From: Duodenibacillus sp964509205
GTDB lineage: Bacteria; Pseudomonadota; Gammaproteobacteria; Burkholderiales; Burkholderiaceae_F
Direction of reading: 5' to 3'
DNA length: 64,000 nucleotides
NCBI GenBank assembly: GCA_964509205.1
Contig: CAZDVW010000002.1
Coordinates: 1-64,000 of the forward strand
Shown here piece after piece: positions 53,701-61,730 of this stretch. The notes below the pieces were generated by a model. It made no database searches and was not told where the DNA came from. It worked only from the letters and a program-made list of their open reading frames with translations. The stretch's first letter is position 1, and the number at the start of each line of letters is the position of its first letter. The position numbers were made by a program, and so were the translations under genes.

Positions 53701-55920
53701 GGCGACGGCATTGAAACGATAACGGTAAGCGGTGAAGGCGTACGGCTCGGCAACACAGGTGTTGCTCTGTATAAAGACGTCGTAGTTGAAAGCGGCGCAC
53801 AACTGGATAACGGCTTGAATGCAGAAGGCAATGCAACGTCACTCACAGCCGAAGCAAACGGCGCAGACCTTGGTCAAATGTCCCGCGAGAAGGGCAATAC
53901 GCTGACCGTAAAAGCTCAAGGCGCATGGAAGAATGCGGGCTTGTCACAATTTAGCACGGTGATGATTGAGGCAAACGGCAAAGGTGCCTTGTCAGGGGTT
54001 ACTGAGATCACAGAAGCCTCGATTGACGGACATTTGGGAATCACGGCAGGGACAACATCAATTGAGTCCGCAACGGTCACAGGCGAGATGGCTGTGACGG
54101 GCGGCGTAACAACGATACAAGACTTTCACGGCACAGGACTTAACGTGACGGAAGGGCAAGCAAGTATTGAGCGTTCCCTCGAATTGGCTGAAGGCGGTAC
54201 GATCACAGTGGGGAATCTCTCGCCTGCGACTCGCTTAAGTGCAGCAGAGACAACAGCGAACGGACAACTTTCGATTGCTAGCGCCGTGCTCAATAATCCA
54301 CTTCAGCACGGCGCCATCCTTGTAGGTCGAGACGGTGAACTAGGACTGGGGGACGGTGCTCTAGATCTAGGAGATGCCGTGGGACTCTTGAGAACAAGCG
54401 GAAAGGCGCGTGTGACCGTGACGGATACGACGGTGAAGTTGGAAACGACAACGCTCACGGTTGGTTCGTCTTCAGTGGCTGACGCCACAGAAGGCTCGGC
54501 CTCATTTGGTAGCGACAGCGTCACGCTCGTATCGGCCCGACGTCTTTTGAGAGGTCAGGATACGGCGGCCTTTGAAGGCACGGGAAAGATCACGGTCGAA
54601 GCCGGAGCAACTCTTGTATTGACAGGCTTAACGGAGGCAGGAGATTACTTGATAGCGCGAGGATTTACCTTGAACGGCATCGGGGGTTGGAACACCAGCG
54701 ATACTCTCTATTCTCTTCCGAACGATGCGTCGGGATTAGGCTATATTCTGACGCTGCTCGAACCGATCGGTGATGAGATCTGGGTCGGAGCCAGGTACGA
54801 AGACATCAGTAACGTCTATCCCGACATCACGATTCCCAACATCACCAATGATGCGATGAACGGAAGCGGCAACTCGGATGCAGCAGACGACAAGTTCATC
54901 TCTGACTCCTTAAGGGACTCAACGCTCACGAACCCTCAAAAGACGAAAATCATCAACTCCGTAGCAGAAATTGGTTATGCGGCCGCCACAGCAACAGCGG
55001 CAATTTCAAACTTGAGAACAATAGTTGATTCTCTGGATCGACGCATGAGCGCACTGAATCAGAATCTCCTTTCTGAATCACTGTGGGTGGATATCTTGGC
55101 AAACAAGAGCCGTGCGTCACGTTACGAAGCGAAAGGCAAGATGACGGGAGGCTTTTCGAACAATGCGTACGGCTTTATCACAGGTGTCGACCACAAAGAT
55201 TGGTCGCACAACACGAAAGTCGGAGCAGCGTTAAGCTTGATGCGCGGTTCAACCGAATCGAGCGGAGACTATTTGCCGACTAAGGGCTCATACGACAGCT
55301 GGGGCATGCACCTGTACGGAGCGTATACCCCGAGCGAACAGTTTAATGCCGAGTTCGATGTGGGCTTGATGCGCATGGATTCGAACGTGATGCAAACGAT
55401 CGGTACCCAACACTGGAAGTCGGCGACGACAGACAACGGTGCAACCGTATTAACAGCTGGCATTCAATTTGAGATTTCGCTCAAACAAGGTTATGTGACG
55501 CTTACACCCTATTTAGGTGCTCGATTTGCCTATGTCGAACAGGATCGCTTCACAACCAAACTCGACGGCAAGAAGGCTTATGAAAACACACCGGATAGCT
55601 TGGCACAGGTCTGGTTACCGATGGGTATGCGTATTACCGGAGAATTGACGACAGATACTGGAATCACCGCCCGTCCGAGTATCGACTTGTCGTTTACATC
55701 GATTTTTGGTGATAAGGATTACAAGACAACGGTTATAAACAACCGACAAATCCAAGACACAGTTTGGGGTGATGTGTCAGGGAACTACATGGCCGGAGTC
55801 AAGGTCGGAGTTGAGTTTGAAGATGGTAATAAAACCTTCGGCATCCGCTACGGTCTTGCTGCAGGCGAATCTGGTCGCATGGATCAGAACATCAAAGTTG
55901 AGGCACGGATGAGGTTTTAA
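50752..55920 (+). CDS. Autotransporter 4, giant glycine-rich with extended signal peptide
   Basis: The largest gene of the window, 1722 residues. It begins MNRIFKKVFNASRGMWVVV, an extended signal peptide region (ESPR) typical of type V proteins, then a hydrophobic core HVLVAAVGALGLTATASA. Residues about 105-480 are Gly-rich, with GGNGGT, GQGG and GAAG runs and short tandem repeats. The rest of the passenger is beta-helical, with Ala/Thr-rich strands. The barrel is the last 290 residues or so, ending VEARMRF. The SD is weak. The Gly-rich segment resembles collagen-like or PE-PGRS-like low-complexity surface regions. It lies 102 bp after autotransporter 3. An adhesin or biofilm role is inferred from architecture only. 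Confidence 0.9.
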   Translation: MNRIFKKVFNASRGMWVVVNETVMSAKQATTSHVLVAAVGALGLTATASAEDYQHTGTADDWRNNSSLEIRLDEIGKKDASVTGLKTTGEDITLTNELTISVTGSSGSQGSSGTDGSASAPVNGAAGEDGADGVTAEAWTSSAPKGAKGKDGVCKLTETTDRDGNKRYNGIVVQDNKGGAGTNGASGRTGGAGESGENGVDGSVGADGGQGNVGKEAGAVWVKAVTASSQNRLTASGLKVSVSGNHGGKGGNGGAGGTGGNGGTGGNGGTGGNGGQGQQGGDGGEPGKSDRLTWDTGAGISGQPKTIETSNEKGTPGQGGNGGKGGAGGNGGQGGAGGAAGAAGAGADGGAGGSLEASGVEVAADGNLVLDLGRGSITIAAQGGNGGIGGNAGQVGKAGLGGQGGTAGLGGAGGAAGAQGAVGVGSPAGTAPQSGSTGATGTAGETGASGINAELSTGGKGGDGGAATAVGSQITGGSYEVITATVTVTATGGNGARGGGQSDTLWVNADGSARDLPTSIKAGTSGIGGSAAATGLQTEGGTTTVRTGEIRVTATAGSGQAQYTDTTRFYLSEARTEAESDTVDTEIDASANGANAVARGLDVKNGQTNLISENGFSMTVAADNAADRNDAKGFVVEGTDITQSVEGAFMLTARADSTNRKEGTTATTQGNTSVAKGFDIKGGKYEGSVQSEATIKAIARNAQTTLEAVAIDLGAAVDGALNTVFKFVSGADMTVSAEANGAAAPALGLKADTVKSAVLEAGGNLTVSNVQTEGSIVELRGGKDAAAQTASSLGEVKVADASSTAASKLTLGGNTVFTFEKLLVAAKAWLDVEEKATADLRAFNNMTDDSALSLAGTVSNEGTVLFDEVTIDGTLRNGAQSSAEWNDAARQASVTEGNVNTGKGEIRANVLKISDATKFLNGATANIKELVLNAGAVVTNATRGILNHLGTGASDAFTWDRTFVNEGIYNAAGDETYFTEDTEGDGIETITVSGEGVRLGNTGVALYKDVVVESGAQLDNGLNAEGNATSLTAEANGADLGQMSREKGNTLTVKAQGAWKNAGLSQFSTVMIEANGKGALSGVTEITEASIDGHLGITAGTTSIESATVTGEMAVTGGVTTIQDFHGTGLNVTEGQASIERSLELAEGGTITVGNLSPATRLSAAETTANGQLSIASAVLNNPLQHGAILVGRDGELGLGDGALDLGDAVGLLRTSGKARVTVTDTTVKLETTTLTVGSSSVADATEGSASFGSDSVTLVSARRLLRGQDTAAFEGTGKITVEAGATLVLTGLTEAGDYLIARGFTLNGIGGWNTSDTLYSLPNDASGLGYILTLLEPIGDEIWVGARYEDISNVYPDITIPNITNDAMNGSGNSDAADDKFISDSLRDSTLTNPQKTKIINSVAEIGYAAATATAAISNLRTIVDSLDRRMSALNQNLLSESLWVDILANKSRASRYEAKGKMTGGFSNNAYGFITGVDHKDWSHNTKVGAALSLMRGSTESSGDYLPTKGSYDSWGMHLYGAYTPSEQFNAEFDVGLMRMDSNVMQTIGTQHWKSATTDNGATVLTAGIQFEISLKQGYVTLTPYLGARFAYVEQDRFTTKLDGKKAYENTPDSLAQVWLPMGMRITGELTTDTGITARPSIDLSFTSIFGDKDYKTTVINNRQIQDTVWGDVSGNYMAGVKVGVEFEDGNKTFGIRYGLAAGESGRMDQNIKVEARMRF
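51535..51570 (+). repeat. Two exact 18-bp tandem repeats in the glycine-rich region
   Basis: GGCGGAACAGGAGGTAAC occurs at 51535-51552 and again at 51553-51570, encoding GGTGGN twice, with degenerate copies on both sides. Repeat number could change by slippage in steps of six residues without losing the frame. Confidence 0.8.
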
Positions 55921-56606
55921 GACAACTGGAAGTTGGATTTGCCTTAAGGAAGAAATGAAAAGATTAACTCAAAAGAAAAAGCGTTGAAAAACGTGACCGC
56001 AGGGTTCGGACTGGGGCGGAAGCGAAAAAGATTTCCGAGCAGGAATGTAACTACTCCCTTTCTGCTCATCCCCGGAAATCGAAAAAAATCCCATCGCAAC
56101 CGACCCAGTCCGAACCCTGCGGTCACGTGATAGAACCAAATAACGAACGAAAATAGCAATAGAGGGAAGAAGAAAACAGCCTTTGATGACAACTCCTGAT
56201 TGAGACCCATTGAGTCTCAAAGGCTTATTTCAGTCTTAGAAAATTAAGAGGAATCGACCATTTATCTAGATGCGCGAAGGGCCGGATTCTTTTCAGAATA
56301 CTGGCCCTTTTCAATGCTCAGAACTTTAAAGCCGTTCTTCTTTTATGCATTCAAATTCGACAACTACTAATCAATTGTGTTTAGAGATTATTTGCTATCG
56401 TATTCGTTTTTCTTTTGATTCTGTGATTTGTCCATATTATCCTGCCTGTATAAACTATTGTTATCATTTGCGGCTGATTTTCGGGCTAGATGTTATGGCG
56501 CAGCAGCGCGACATGAGCATGGAGCGTAGCGTAATGCGAATGAGCACCGCATTACGATGGCAATTTCTCCTTTATTAGGGATATTAGGGGATTTTCTCCT
56601 GTCCAT
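55921..56606. other. Non-coding interval after the autotransporters
   Basis: Apart from the 138-bp palindrome I see no gene. A second perfect hairpin, CGTAATGCG (56530-56538) with CGCATTACG (56548-56556), lies near the end of the Fe-S gene. The frame at 56345-56578 has no SD or family resemblance and is not accepted. Confidence 0.5.
55991..56128. repeat. 138-bp near-complete palindrome (long stem-loop element)
   Basis: The outer arms 55991-56015 and 56104-56128 are perfectly complementary over 25 bp (starting ACGTGACCGCAGGG). Inside, CGG/CCG and GCGA/TCGC, then GATTTCCG/CGGAAATC, then AGCAG/CTGCT continue the pairing to a loop near 56045-56065. So the whole element folds into one long hairpin with small internal loops. 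It has no coding frame and no T run. It looks like a miniature inverted-repeat element or a structured RNA rather than a simple terminator. Confidence 0.8.
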
Positions 56607-57332
56607 CTACTTTGGATTTTCAAACAGAAGCTCTGCCATATGAATCCCATTCACTCCTCCAGCAAGCAATCCTTCCAAACAGTAATGGCAGTAGCAAACG
56701 ACCGTGTCCGTTTCATACTTTTTGCAATACTCCCTCATGATTTGAAGTTGTTCTTCTTCCGTACGTTCTTCGAATAAGCCCTTGCTTTGTTCTCTATAGT
56801 GAATTGGTGCCAGCTTTGGATTCCGTTCAACTTGTGGTCTGTATAAACTTTTTCCGCAAAAATCCGCCTTTTCTCGATTCATCAGAATCTCGTCATATCT
56901 GATGTTCATTTTAGAAAGCAGACTTCTTACCGCATTGTGTGTTTCTAACCTATCCCGCATTCTCCAACAATCCTGTATTGTCACATGTCTCCCTGAATAA
57001 TCCGGGAAGCGGAAATTCTTGTCCTGATCGATTAATTCCCAGAGTGAATGAACTGCTCTTACTTTTCTCCATTCTTCTGTAATATTCATGCAATTCGGAC
57101 ACAACGACCAGATTGCATCTTGGGATGTAAATACCTGACTTTGCGGAAGTGCCTGCCAATTTTCAGCCAGACAGCCATTCGGCATTTTTGCCTCGTAGAG
57201 TTTCTGTTTCCAGCCCGGGACACAGCACCGAACGATCGTAATGTCTTCGAAGGATGCAACATATTTTTGAATTTTGCTACTTAACTCAGGATATTTTGCT
57301 GTAAACACACAACTTGCAATATAGTAGTCCAT
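56607..57332 (-). CDS. CCG-domain Fe-S (heterodisulfide reductase-like) protein
   Basis: A cysteine-rich protein of 241 residues. Landmarks are SCVFTAKYPE near the N-terminus, the CCVPGW pair near 36-41, LCPNCMN near 77-83 and CYCHYCLEG near 214-222. This spacing matches the CCG Fe-S domain of heterodisulfide reductase subunit B and related proteins. I choose ATG 57332 (MDYYIASC) because GAGG lies 8 bp upstream; an open frame to 57371 is less likely. Homologues of this kind are more familiar in Clostridia. Its AT-rich codon use and isolated position suggest transfer. Its redox partner is not in the window. Confidence 0.75.
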   Translation of the reverse strand: MDYYIASCVFTAKYPELSSKIQKYVASFEDITIVRCCVPGWKQKLYEAKMPNGCLAENWQALPQSQVFTSQDAIWSLCPNCMNITEEWRKVRAVHSLWELIDQDKNFRFPDYSGRHVTIQDCWRMRDRLETHNAVRSLLSKMNIRYDEILMNREKADFCGKSLYRPQVERNPKLAPIHYREQSKGLFEERTEEEQLQIMREYCKKYETDTVVCYCHYCLEGLLAGGVNGIHMAELLFENPK

Positions 57333-57603
57333 ATTTAATGCCTCATCTGTCTTGGTATTCTTGTGTTGCATCAGCAGATACTTTTTTCAGTCCGCAAACA
57401 GAAAGTTATCAAGAGGATTTAACAAAAAAACTACGTTTTTCTCATATACACGAAGAAAGTCCACTGTTTTCTGTAATTACATTAAAAGGTTTATAACCCA
57501 TTTTTTAGTACAAACGGATGTTAATCCAGCTCTTTGTACAGGGATATAACTCAAAGACATCGTTTACATTAGCATTGACAACTCTCGTAGTCCTTCACGC
57601 CAA
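57333..57603. other. AT-rich interval upstream of the Fe-S gene and downstream of guaA
   Basis: There are 271 bp without a supported gene. The short plus-strand frames have no SD. I find no intrinsic terminator after guaA. The composition resembles the Fe-S gene more than guaA, so the transferred segment may begin close to the guaA stop. Confidence 0.4.
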
Positions 57604-59163
57604 TTACTCGAACTCGATTGTGGCCGGCGGTTTCGTCGTGTAGTCAAAGAGCACGCGATTAACATGCTTGACTTCATTGACGATTCGATTGGCCGCCGTC
57701 GTGATTGTTTCTGTCGGAAGGATCGTCACTTCTGAAGTCATAAAATCGGAAGTCGTCACAGCGCGAAGGGCAACGGCAGAATCGTACGTGCGCTCATCGC
57801 CCATCACACCGACGCTACGCATATTGGTCAGAGCGGCAAAGTATTGACTCGGTCGCTTTTCCAAAGGAAGCTTATCGATTTCTTCACGCCAAATGGCATC
57901 GGCTTCTTGAACAAGTGCAATTTTTTCCGGTGTGATGTCGCCGATGATTCGTACGGCAAGGCCGGGACCGGGGAAGGGCTGACAATAAACCTGAGAGGGC
58001 GGCAGACCGAGCTCCAAACCAACTTTTCTGACCTCATCCTTAAAGAGATCGCGCAAAGGTTCCACAATCTCTTTAAAGCGGATGTTTTTCGGCAATCCTC
58101 CGACGTTATGGTGGCTCTTAATGGTTGCCGATTCTCCGCCGAGACCGCTTTCTACGACATCCGGATAAATCGTTCCTTGAGCCAGAAAATCAATCTCTCC
58201 GTTCTTAGAAGCCTCATCCTCAAAGACCCGAATAAATTCTTCGCCGATGATCTTTCGCTTTGTTTCAGGAGAGCTGACGCCCTTTAATTTGGTAAGAAAA
58301 CGATCGCGTGCGTCCACACAAATAAAGTTGATGTCGAAAGCGCCGCCCTTGCCAAAGATTGAGCACACGCGCTCGCGTTCGTTCTTGCGAAGCAGACCGT
58401 GATCGACAAAGACGCAGGTCAATTGCTTTCCGACGGCTCGGGCAAGAAGCGCCGCGCAAACGCTCGAGTCCACGCCGCCCGAGAGTGCACAGAGAACCTT
58501 CTTGTCTCCGATCTTTTCGCGCAAGGCATTGACTGTGGCCTCGGCAAAAGAATCCATTTTCCACGTTCCTGCACAGTGGCAGATCTTATAGACAAAATTC
58601 GAGAGTATCTTGATGCCGTTTTCCGTATGAAGAACTTCCGGATGAAACTGCACGTTGTAGAGCCCTCGGGCAACGTCTTCGCTGGCGGCAACCGGACACT
58701 CGGGCGTACTGGCCGTAATCCGAAATCCCGGAGCCGGCTCAAAAATTGTATCGTTGTGACTCATCCAGCAGACGTTTTTCTCAGGCAAACCCGAGAAAAG
58801 ATCAGACGAAACATCCATATCCACGAGCGTTTTTCCATACTCACGCTCCGGCGCCACCGCAACTCGACCGCCCAATTGGTGGCTCATTAATTGTGCTCCG
58901 TAGCAAATTCCGAGAATCGGGATGCCCCACGAATAAATTTCCGGATCAATGACAGCCGCATCCTTCAAATAAACACTGTTCGGGCCGCCTGTAAAAATGA
59001 TTCCCTTCAGGTTCTTCTTGCGAATCGCCGACAAAGGGCGCTTGTACGAACAAATATCGCAATACACGCCGCACTCTCGAACGCGCCGAGCGATGAGCTG
59101 ATTGTATTGTCCGCCAAAGTCAATGACGAGGATCGTTTCTTGATTTTCCGTATGCGTGCTCAA
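57604..59163 (-). CDS. guaA: GMP synthase (glutamine-hydrolysing)
   Basis: Converts XMP to GMP using glutamine and ATP. The N-terminal class I glutaminase has the IDFGGQYNQLIARRVRE start, GICYGAQ with the catalytic Cys and NVQFHPEVLHT with the His-Glu pair. The ATP pyrophosphatase domain has the P-loop SGGVDSSVCAALLARA. A dimerisation domain ends TTKPPATIEFE. The frame is open to a TTG at 59199, but TTG 59163 has GGAG (59170-59173) at 6 bp and gives 519 residues, the normal length. The leader GGAGATAATTTTGA is identical to that of carA. A -10 TATAAT lies at 59235-59240 on the minus strand. Confidence 0.94.
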   Translation of the reverse strand: MSTHTENQETILVIDFGGQYNQLIARRVRECGVYCDICSYKRPLSAIRKKNLKGIIFTGGPNSVYLKDAAVIDPEIYSWGIPILGICYGAQLMSHQLGGRVAVAPEREYGKTLVDMDVSSDLFSGLPEKNVCWMSHNDTIFEPAPGFRITASTPECPVAASEDVARGLYNVQFHPEVLHTENGIKILSNFVYKICHCAGTWKMDSFAEATVNALREKIGDKKVLCALSGGVDSSVCAALLARAVGKQLTCVFVDHGLLRKNERERVCSIFGKGGAFDINFICVDARDRFLTKLKGVSSPETKRKIIGEEFIRVFEDEASKNGEIDFLAQGTIYPDVVESGLGGESATIKSHHNVGGLPKNIRFKEIVEPLRDLFKDEVRKVGLELGLPPSQVYCQPFPGPGLAVRIIGDITPEKIALVQEADAIWREEIDKLPLEKRPSQYFAALTNMRSVGVMGDERTYDSAVALRAVTTSDFMTSEVTILPTETITTAANRIVNEVKHVNRVLFDYTTKPPATIEFE

Positions 59164-59364
59164 AATTATCTCCGCAGCTGAACCATCGGCTTCAGACAAT
59201 GTGTCAGCAGAACTTGGTTGAAGTTTGATGCGCCATTATAAAGAGCAGATTGTTCAATCTATCGGCAGAAATCAAAATCAGCAGGAATAAAACGAGTCGG
59301 CCAAAAAGCGACTCTTTGTCTTCCCATTTGTCCTCAAAACAAAACAGATAAAGCAAATTCCTTA

Positions 59365-59392
59365 TTTACAGATTCGGCAGAGCGCATACAAT
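59365..59392 (+). promoter_or_regulatory. Promoter before the glutamine synthetase III leader
   Basis: TTTACA (59365-59370) and TACAAT (59387-59392) are separated by 16 bp, each five of six. Transcription would begin near 59399, only about 9 nt before the terminator-like hairpin. Confidence 0.65.
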
Positions 59393-59407
59393 TACGTCAA
59401 ATAGTTG

Positions 59408-59466
59408 AGCGGTCACGCGAAAGGAATCTTTTTTTTTTCGATTCTTTTCGCGTGACCGCTTTTTTT
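59408..59466 (+). terminator. Terminator-like hairpin in the glutamine synthetase III leader (attenuator or small RNA)
   Basis: AGCGGTCACGCGAAAGGAATC (59408-59428) pairs with the arm 59440-59460, 21 bp with one wobble, and seven T follow. It is a strong intrinsic terminator by form, but no gene ends here: guaA leaves in the other direction and glutamine synthetase starts 78 bp later. It could be an attenuator or the end of a short RNA of about 70 nt. Confidence 0.75.
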
Positions 59467-59543
59467 GTGTCTTTATTTTTTGATAGTTAGTTCGTTGTTT
59501 TTAAACCATTTCTGAATATGAAATTGGGAAAGGAGAATCAATC

Positions 59544-61631
59544 ATGAAGGACGTACCGGAAGTGTTCGGCTCACTGGTGTTTAATGAAACAGTCATGAAG
59601 GATCGTTTGCCGCAACCCATCTACAAAGCCTTCAGAAAAGCCGTTGCCGAAGGAACTGCGTTAGATCTTCCGATGGCCAACGTCATTGCAGAGGCCATGA
59701 AGGATTGGGCTCTTGAACATGGCTGCACTCACTTTACACATTGGTTCCAGCCCATGACAGGAATCACGGCCGAAAAGCATGAGAGTTTCATCACGCCGAC
59801 CGCCGGCGGACACGTCATTATGGAGTTTTCTGGAAAAGAACTGATCCAGGGCGAGCCCGATGCTTCGTCTTTTCCTTCCGGAGGACTGCGGGCAACGTTT
59901 GAAGCGAGAGGCTACACCGCCTGGGATCCGACAAGTTATGCCTTCATTAAAGACGATACGCTTTGCATTCCGACGGCCTTCTGTTCGTATACCGGAGAGT
60001 CTCTTGATAAAAAAACGCCACTTTTGCGCTCCATGAACGTAATTTCAAAGGCTAGCGTGCGTGCTTTGAAGCTTTTTGGAATTGAGACGAATCGCGTCCA
60101 CAGTACGGTCGGCCCCGAACAGGAATACTTTTTGGTCGACAAGGCACTCTTTGATAAACGCAAGGATCTCATTTATACGGGCAGAACCCTGTTCGGTGCG
60201 GCTTCTCCGCGCGGACAGGAGATGGAAGACCACTATTTCGGCATGATCAAGCCGCGCGTGCGTGCCTTTATGAAGGATTTGGACACCGAACTCTGGAAGC
60301 TCGGCGTTCACGCCAAGACCGAGCACAACGAAGTAGCGCCTGCGCAGCACGAACTCGCTCCCATTTTCGGGATGACAAACATTGCGACGGATCACAACCA
60401 GCTCACGATGGAATTCATGAAGAAGGTTGCCTTGCGCCACGGAATGGTTTGCCTGCTTCATGAGAAACCTTTTGCCGGAGTTAACGGATCGGGCAAGCAC
60501 AACAACTGGTCGCTTAGTACCGCCGAAGGGAAAAATCTGCTTTCTCCGTCAGAAAACCCTTACAAGAACACGCTGTTCTTGCTCTTTCTTGCAGCCGTCA
60601 TTAAGGCGGTTGACGAGCATCAGGATCTGCTTCGCATTTCCGTTGCCAGTGCCGGCAATGATCACCGTTTGGGAGCCAACGAAGCGCCTCCGGCGATTGT
60701 GTCGATCTTCTTAGGCACGCAACTGACGGATGTTCTCGAGTCAATTGCGGCGGGTAAAACCTGGACTCCGAGTCCGGCGAAGGCCTTGAAGCTTTCCGAA
60801 GACACGGTTCCTGCTCTGACTCAGGACAATACGGATCGCAACCGGACATCTCCCTTTGCCTTCACGGGCAACAAGTTTGAATTCAGAATGCTCGGGTCGA
60901 GTTTCTCCGTGGCCGGACCAAACATCGTTCTCAACACCATCGTTGCGGATGCTTTGAATACTCTTGTCGAAAAGATCGAAGGCAAGGCAGATCGGGATGC
61001 GGCCGTCTACTCGGTTGTGCGTGAGGTTTACAACGCACACAAGCGCATCATCTTTAACGGAAACGGGTACTCTGAGGAGTGGGTCAAAGAGGCAGAACGC
61101 CGCGGCCTGCTGAATCTGAAATCTTCTCCCGAGTGTTTGCCGCTCTTGTCCGATGAGAAGAATGTGGCGCTTCTTGCCAAGTACGGCATCTTCACGCCCG
61201 AGGAAACAAAGTCTCGCGTGAGCATTCTGTTGGAAAACTATTCCAAAACCATCGCCATCGAAGCCGATGCGGCACTCAATATGCTCTACAGAGACATTCT
61301 TCCCGGAATTGAAGCCTATGGAGCGGATCTGACCCGAAGCGTGCTCTCAAAATCCAAGGCAGGAATCAAGGCCGGCTTTGAATCGGATTTGGCCAATAAG
61401 CTTTCCGACTTAAGCCGCGAAATCTACGTCAGAGCCGAAAAACTCGAGACTGCGAAAGCGAAAGCGGCCAAGATTTCCTGTGAGAAAGCCAAAGCGGCGG
61501 CCTATCACGATGAGGTTTTGGTGGCCATGGAAGCCTTACGCGAAAAAGTCGATGAAGCAGAACCGCTTATCGCCGAGAAGTACTTAACGTACCCGACCTA
61601 CGGAGAACTTTTGTTCGGAGTTAACGACTAA
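59544..61631 (+). CDS. glnN: Glutamine synthetase type III
   Basis: Makes glutamine from glutamate and ammonia with ATP. The product has 695 residues, the size of type III and much larger than type I (about 470). The type III hallmarks are the N-terminal VFNETVMKDRLPQPIYKAF and THWFQPMTGITAEKHESF. The catalytic centre has GPEQEYFLVD, KTEHNEVAPAQHELAP and HEKPFAGVNGSGKHNNWS. AAAGGAG lies before the ATG. Type III is best known from Bacteroides and cyanobacteria and is uncommon in betaproteobacteria. It lacks the adenylylation site of type I, so GlnD/PII control would have to act on transcription. The leader terminator at 59408-59466 may regulate it. Confidence 0.92.
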   Translation: MKDVPEVFGSLVFNETVMKDRLPQPIYKAFRKAVAEGTALDLPMANVIAEAMKDWALEHGCTHFTHWFQPMTGITAEKHESFITPTAGGHVIMEFSGKELIQGEPDASSFPSGGLRATFEARGYTAWDPTSYAFIKDDTLCIPTAFCSYTGESLDKKTPLLRSMNVISKASVRALKLFGIETNRVHSTVGPEQEYFLVDKALFDKRKDLIYTGRTLFGAASPRGQEMEDHYFGMIKPRVRAFMKDLDTELWKLGVHAKTEHNEVAPAQHELAPIFGMTNIATDHNQLTMEFMKKVALRHGMVCLLHEKPFAGVNGSGKHNNWSLSTAEGKNLLSPSENPYKNTLFLLFLAAVIKAVDEHQDLLRISVASAGNDHRLGANEAPPAIVSIFLGTQLTDVLESIAAGKTWTPSPAKALKLSEDTVPALTQDNTDRNRTSPFAFTGNKFEFRMLGSSFSVAGPNIVLNTIVADALNTLVEKIEGKADRDAAVYSVVREVYNAHKRIIFNGNGYSEEWVKEAERRGLLNLKSSPECLPLLSDEKNVALLAKYGIFTPEETKSRVSILLENYSKTIAIEADAALNMLYRDILPGIEAYGADLTRSVLSKSKAGIKAGFESDLANKLSDLSREIYVRAEKLETAKAKAAKISCEKAKAAAYHDEVLVAMEALREKVDEAEPLIAEKYLTYPTYGELLFGVND

Positions 61632-61640
61632 ACAAAAGAG

Positions 61641-61670
61641 GGGAGGCGGGGAAAATCAAACCTGCCTCCC
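61641..61670 (+). other. Stem-loop between glutamine synthetase III and pyrG
   Basis: GGGAGGCGGG (61641-61650) pairs with CCTGCCTCCC (61661-61670), 10 bp with one wobble and a ten-base loop. No T run follows, so it does not look like a strong terminator. Confidence 0.4.
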
Positions 61671-61730
61671 GTGCGGTTGTTCCGTCACGGAGTAACTGAT
61701 TTCTCAAAGCTTTTTTCGGGTATTGAAACA

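Noticed and set aside
56345..56578. 77-codon plus-strand frame
   Set aside because: There is no SD, composition is unlike a protein, and it crosses the CGTAATGCG hairpin.
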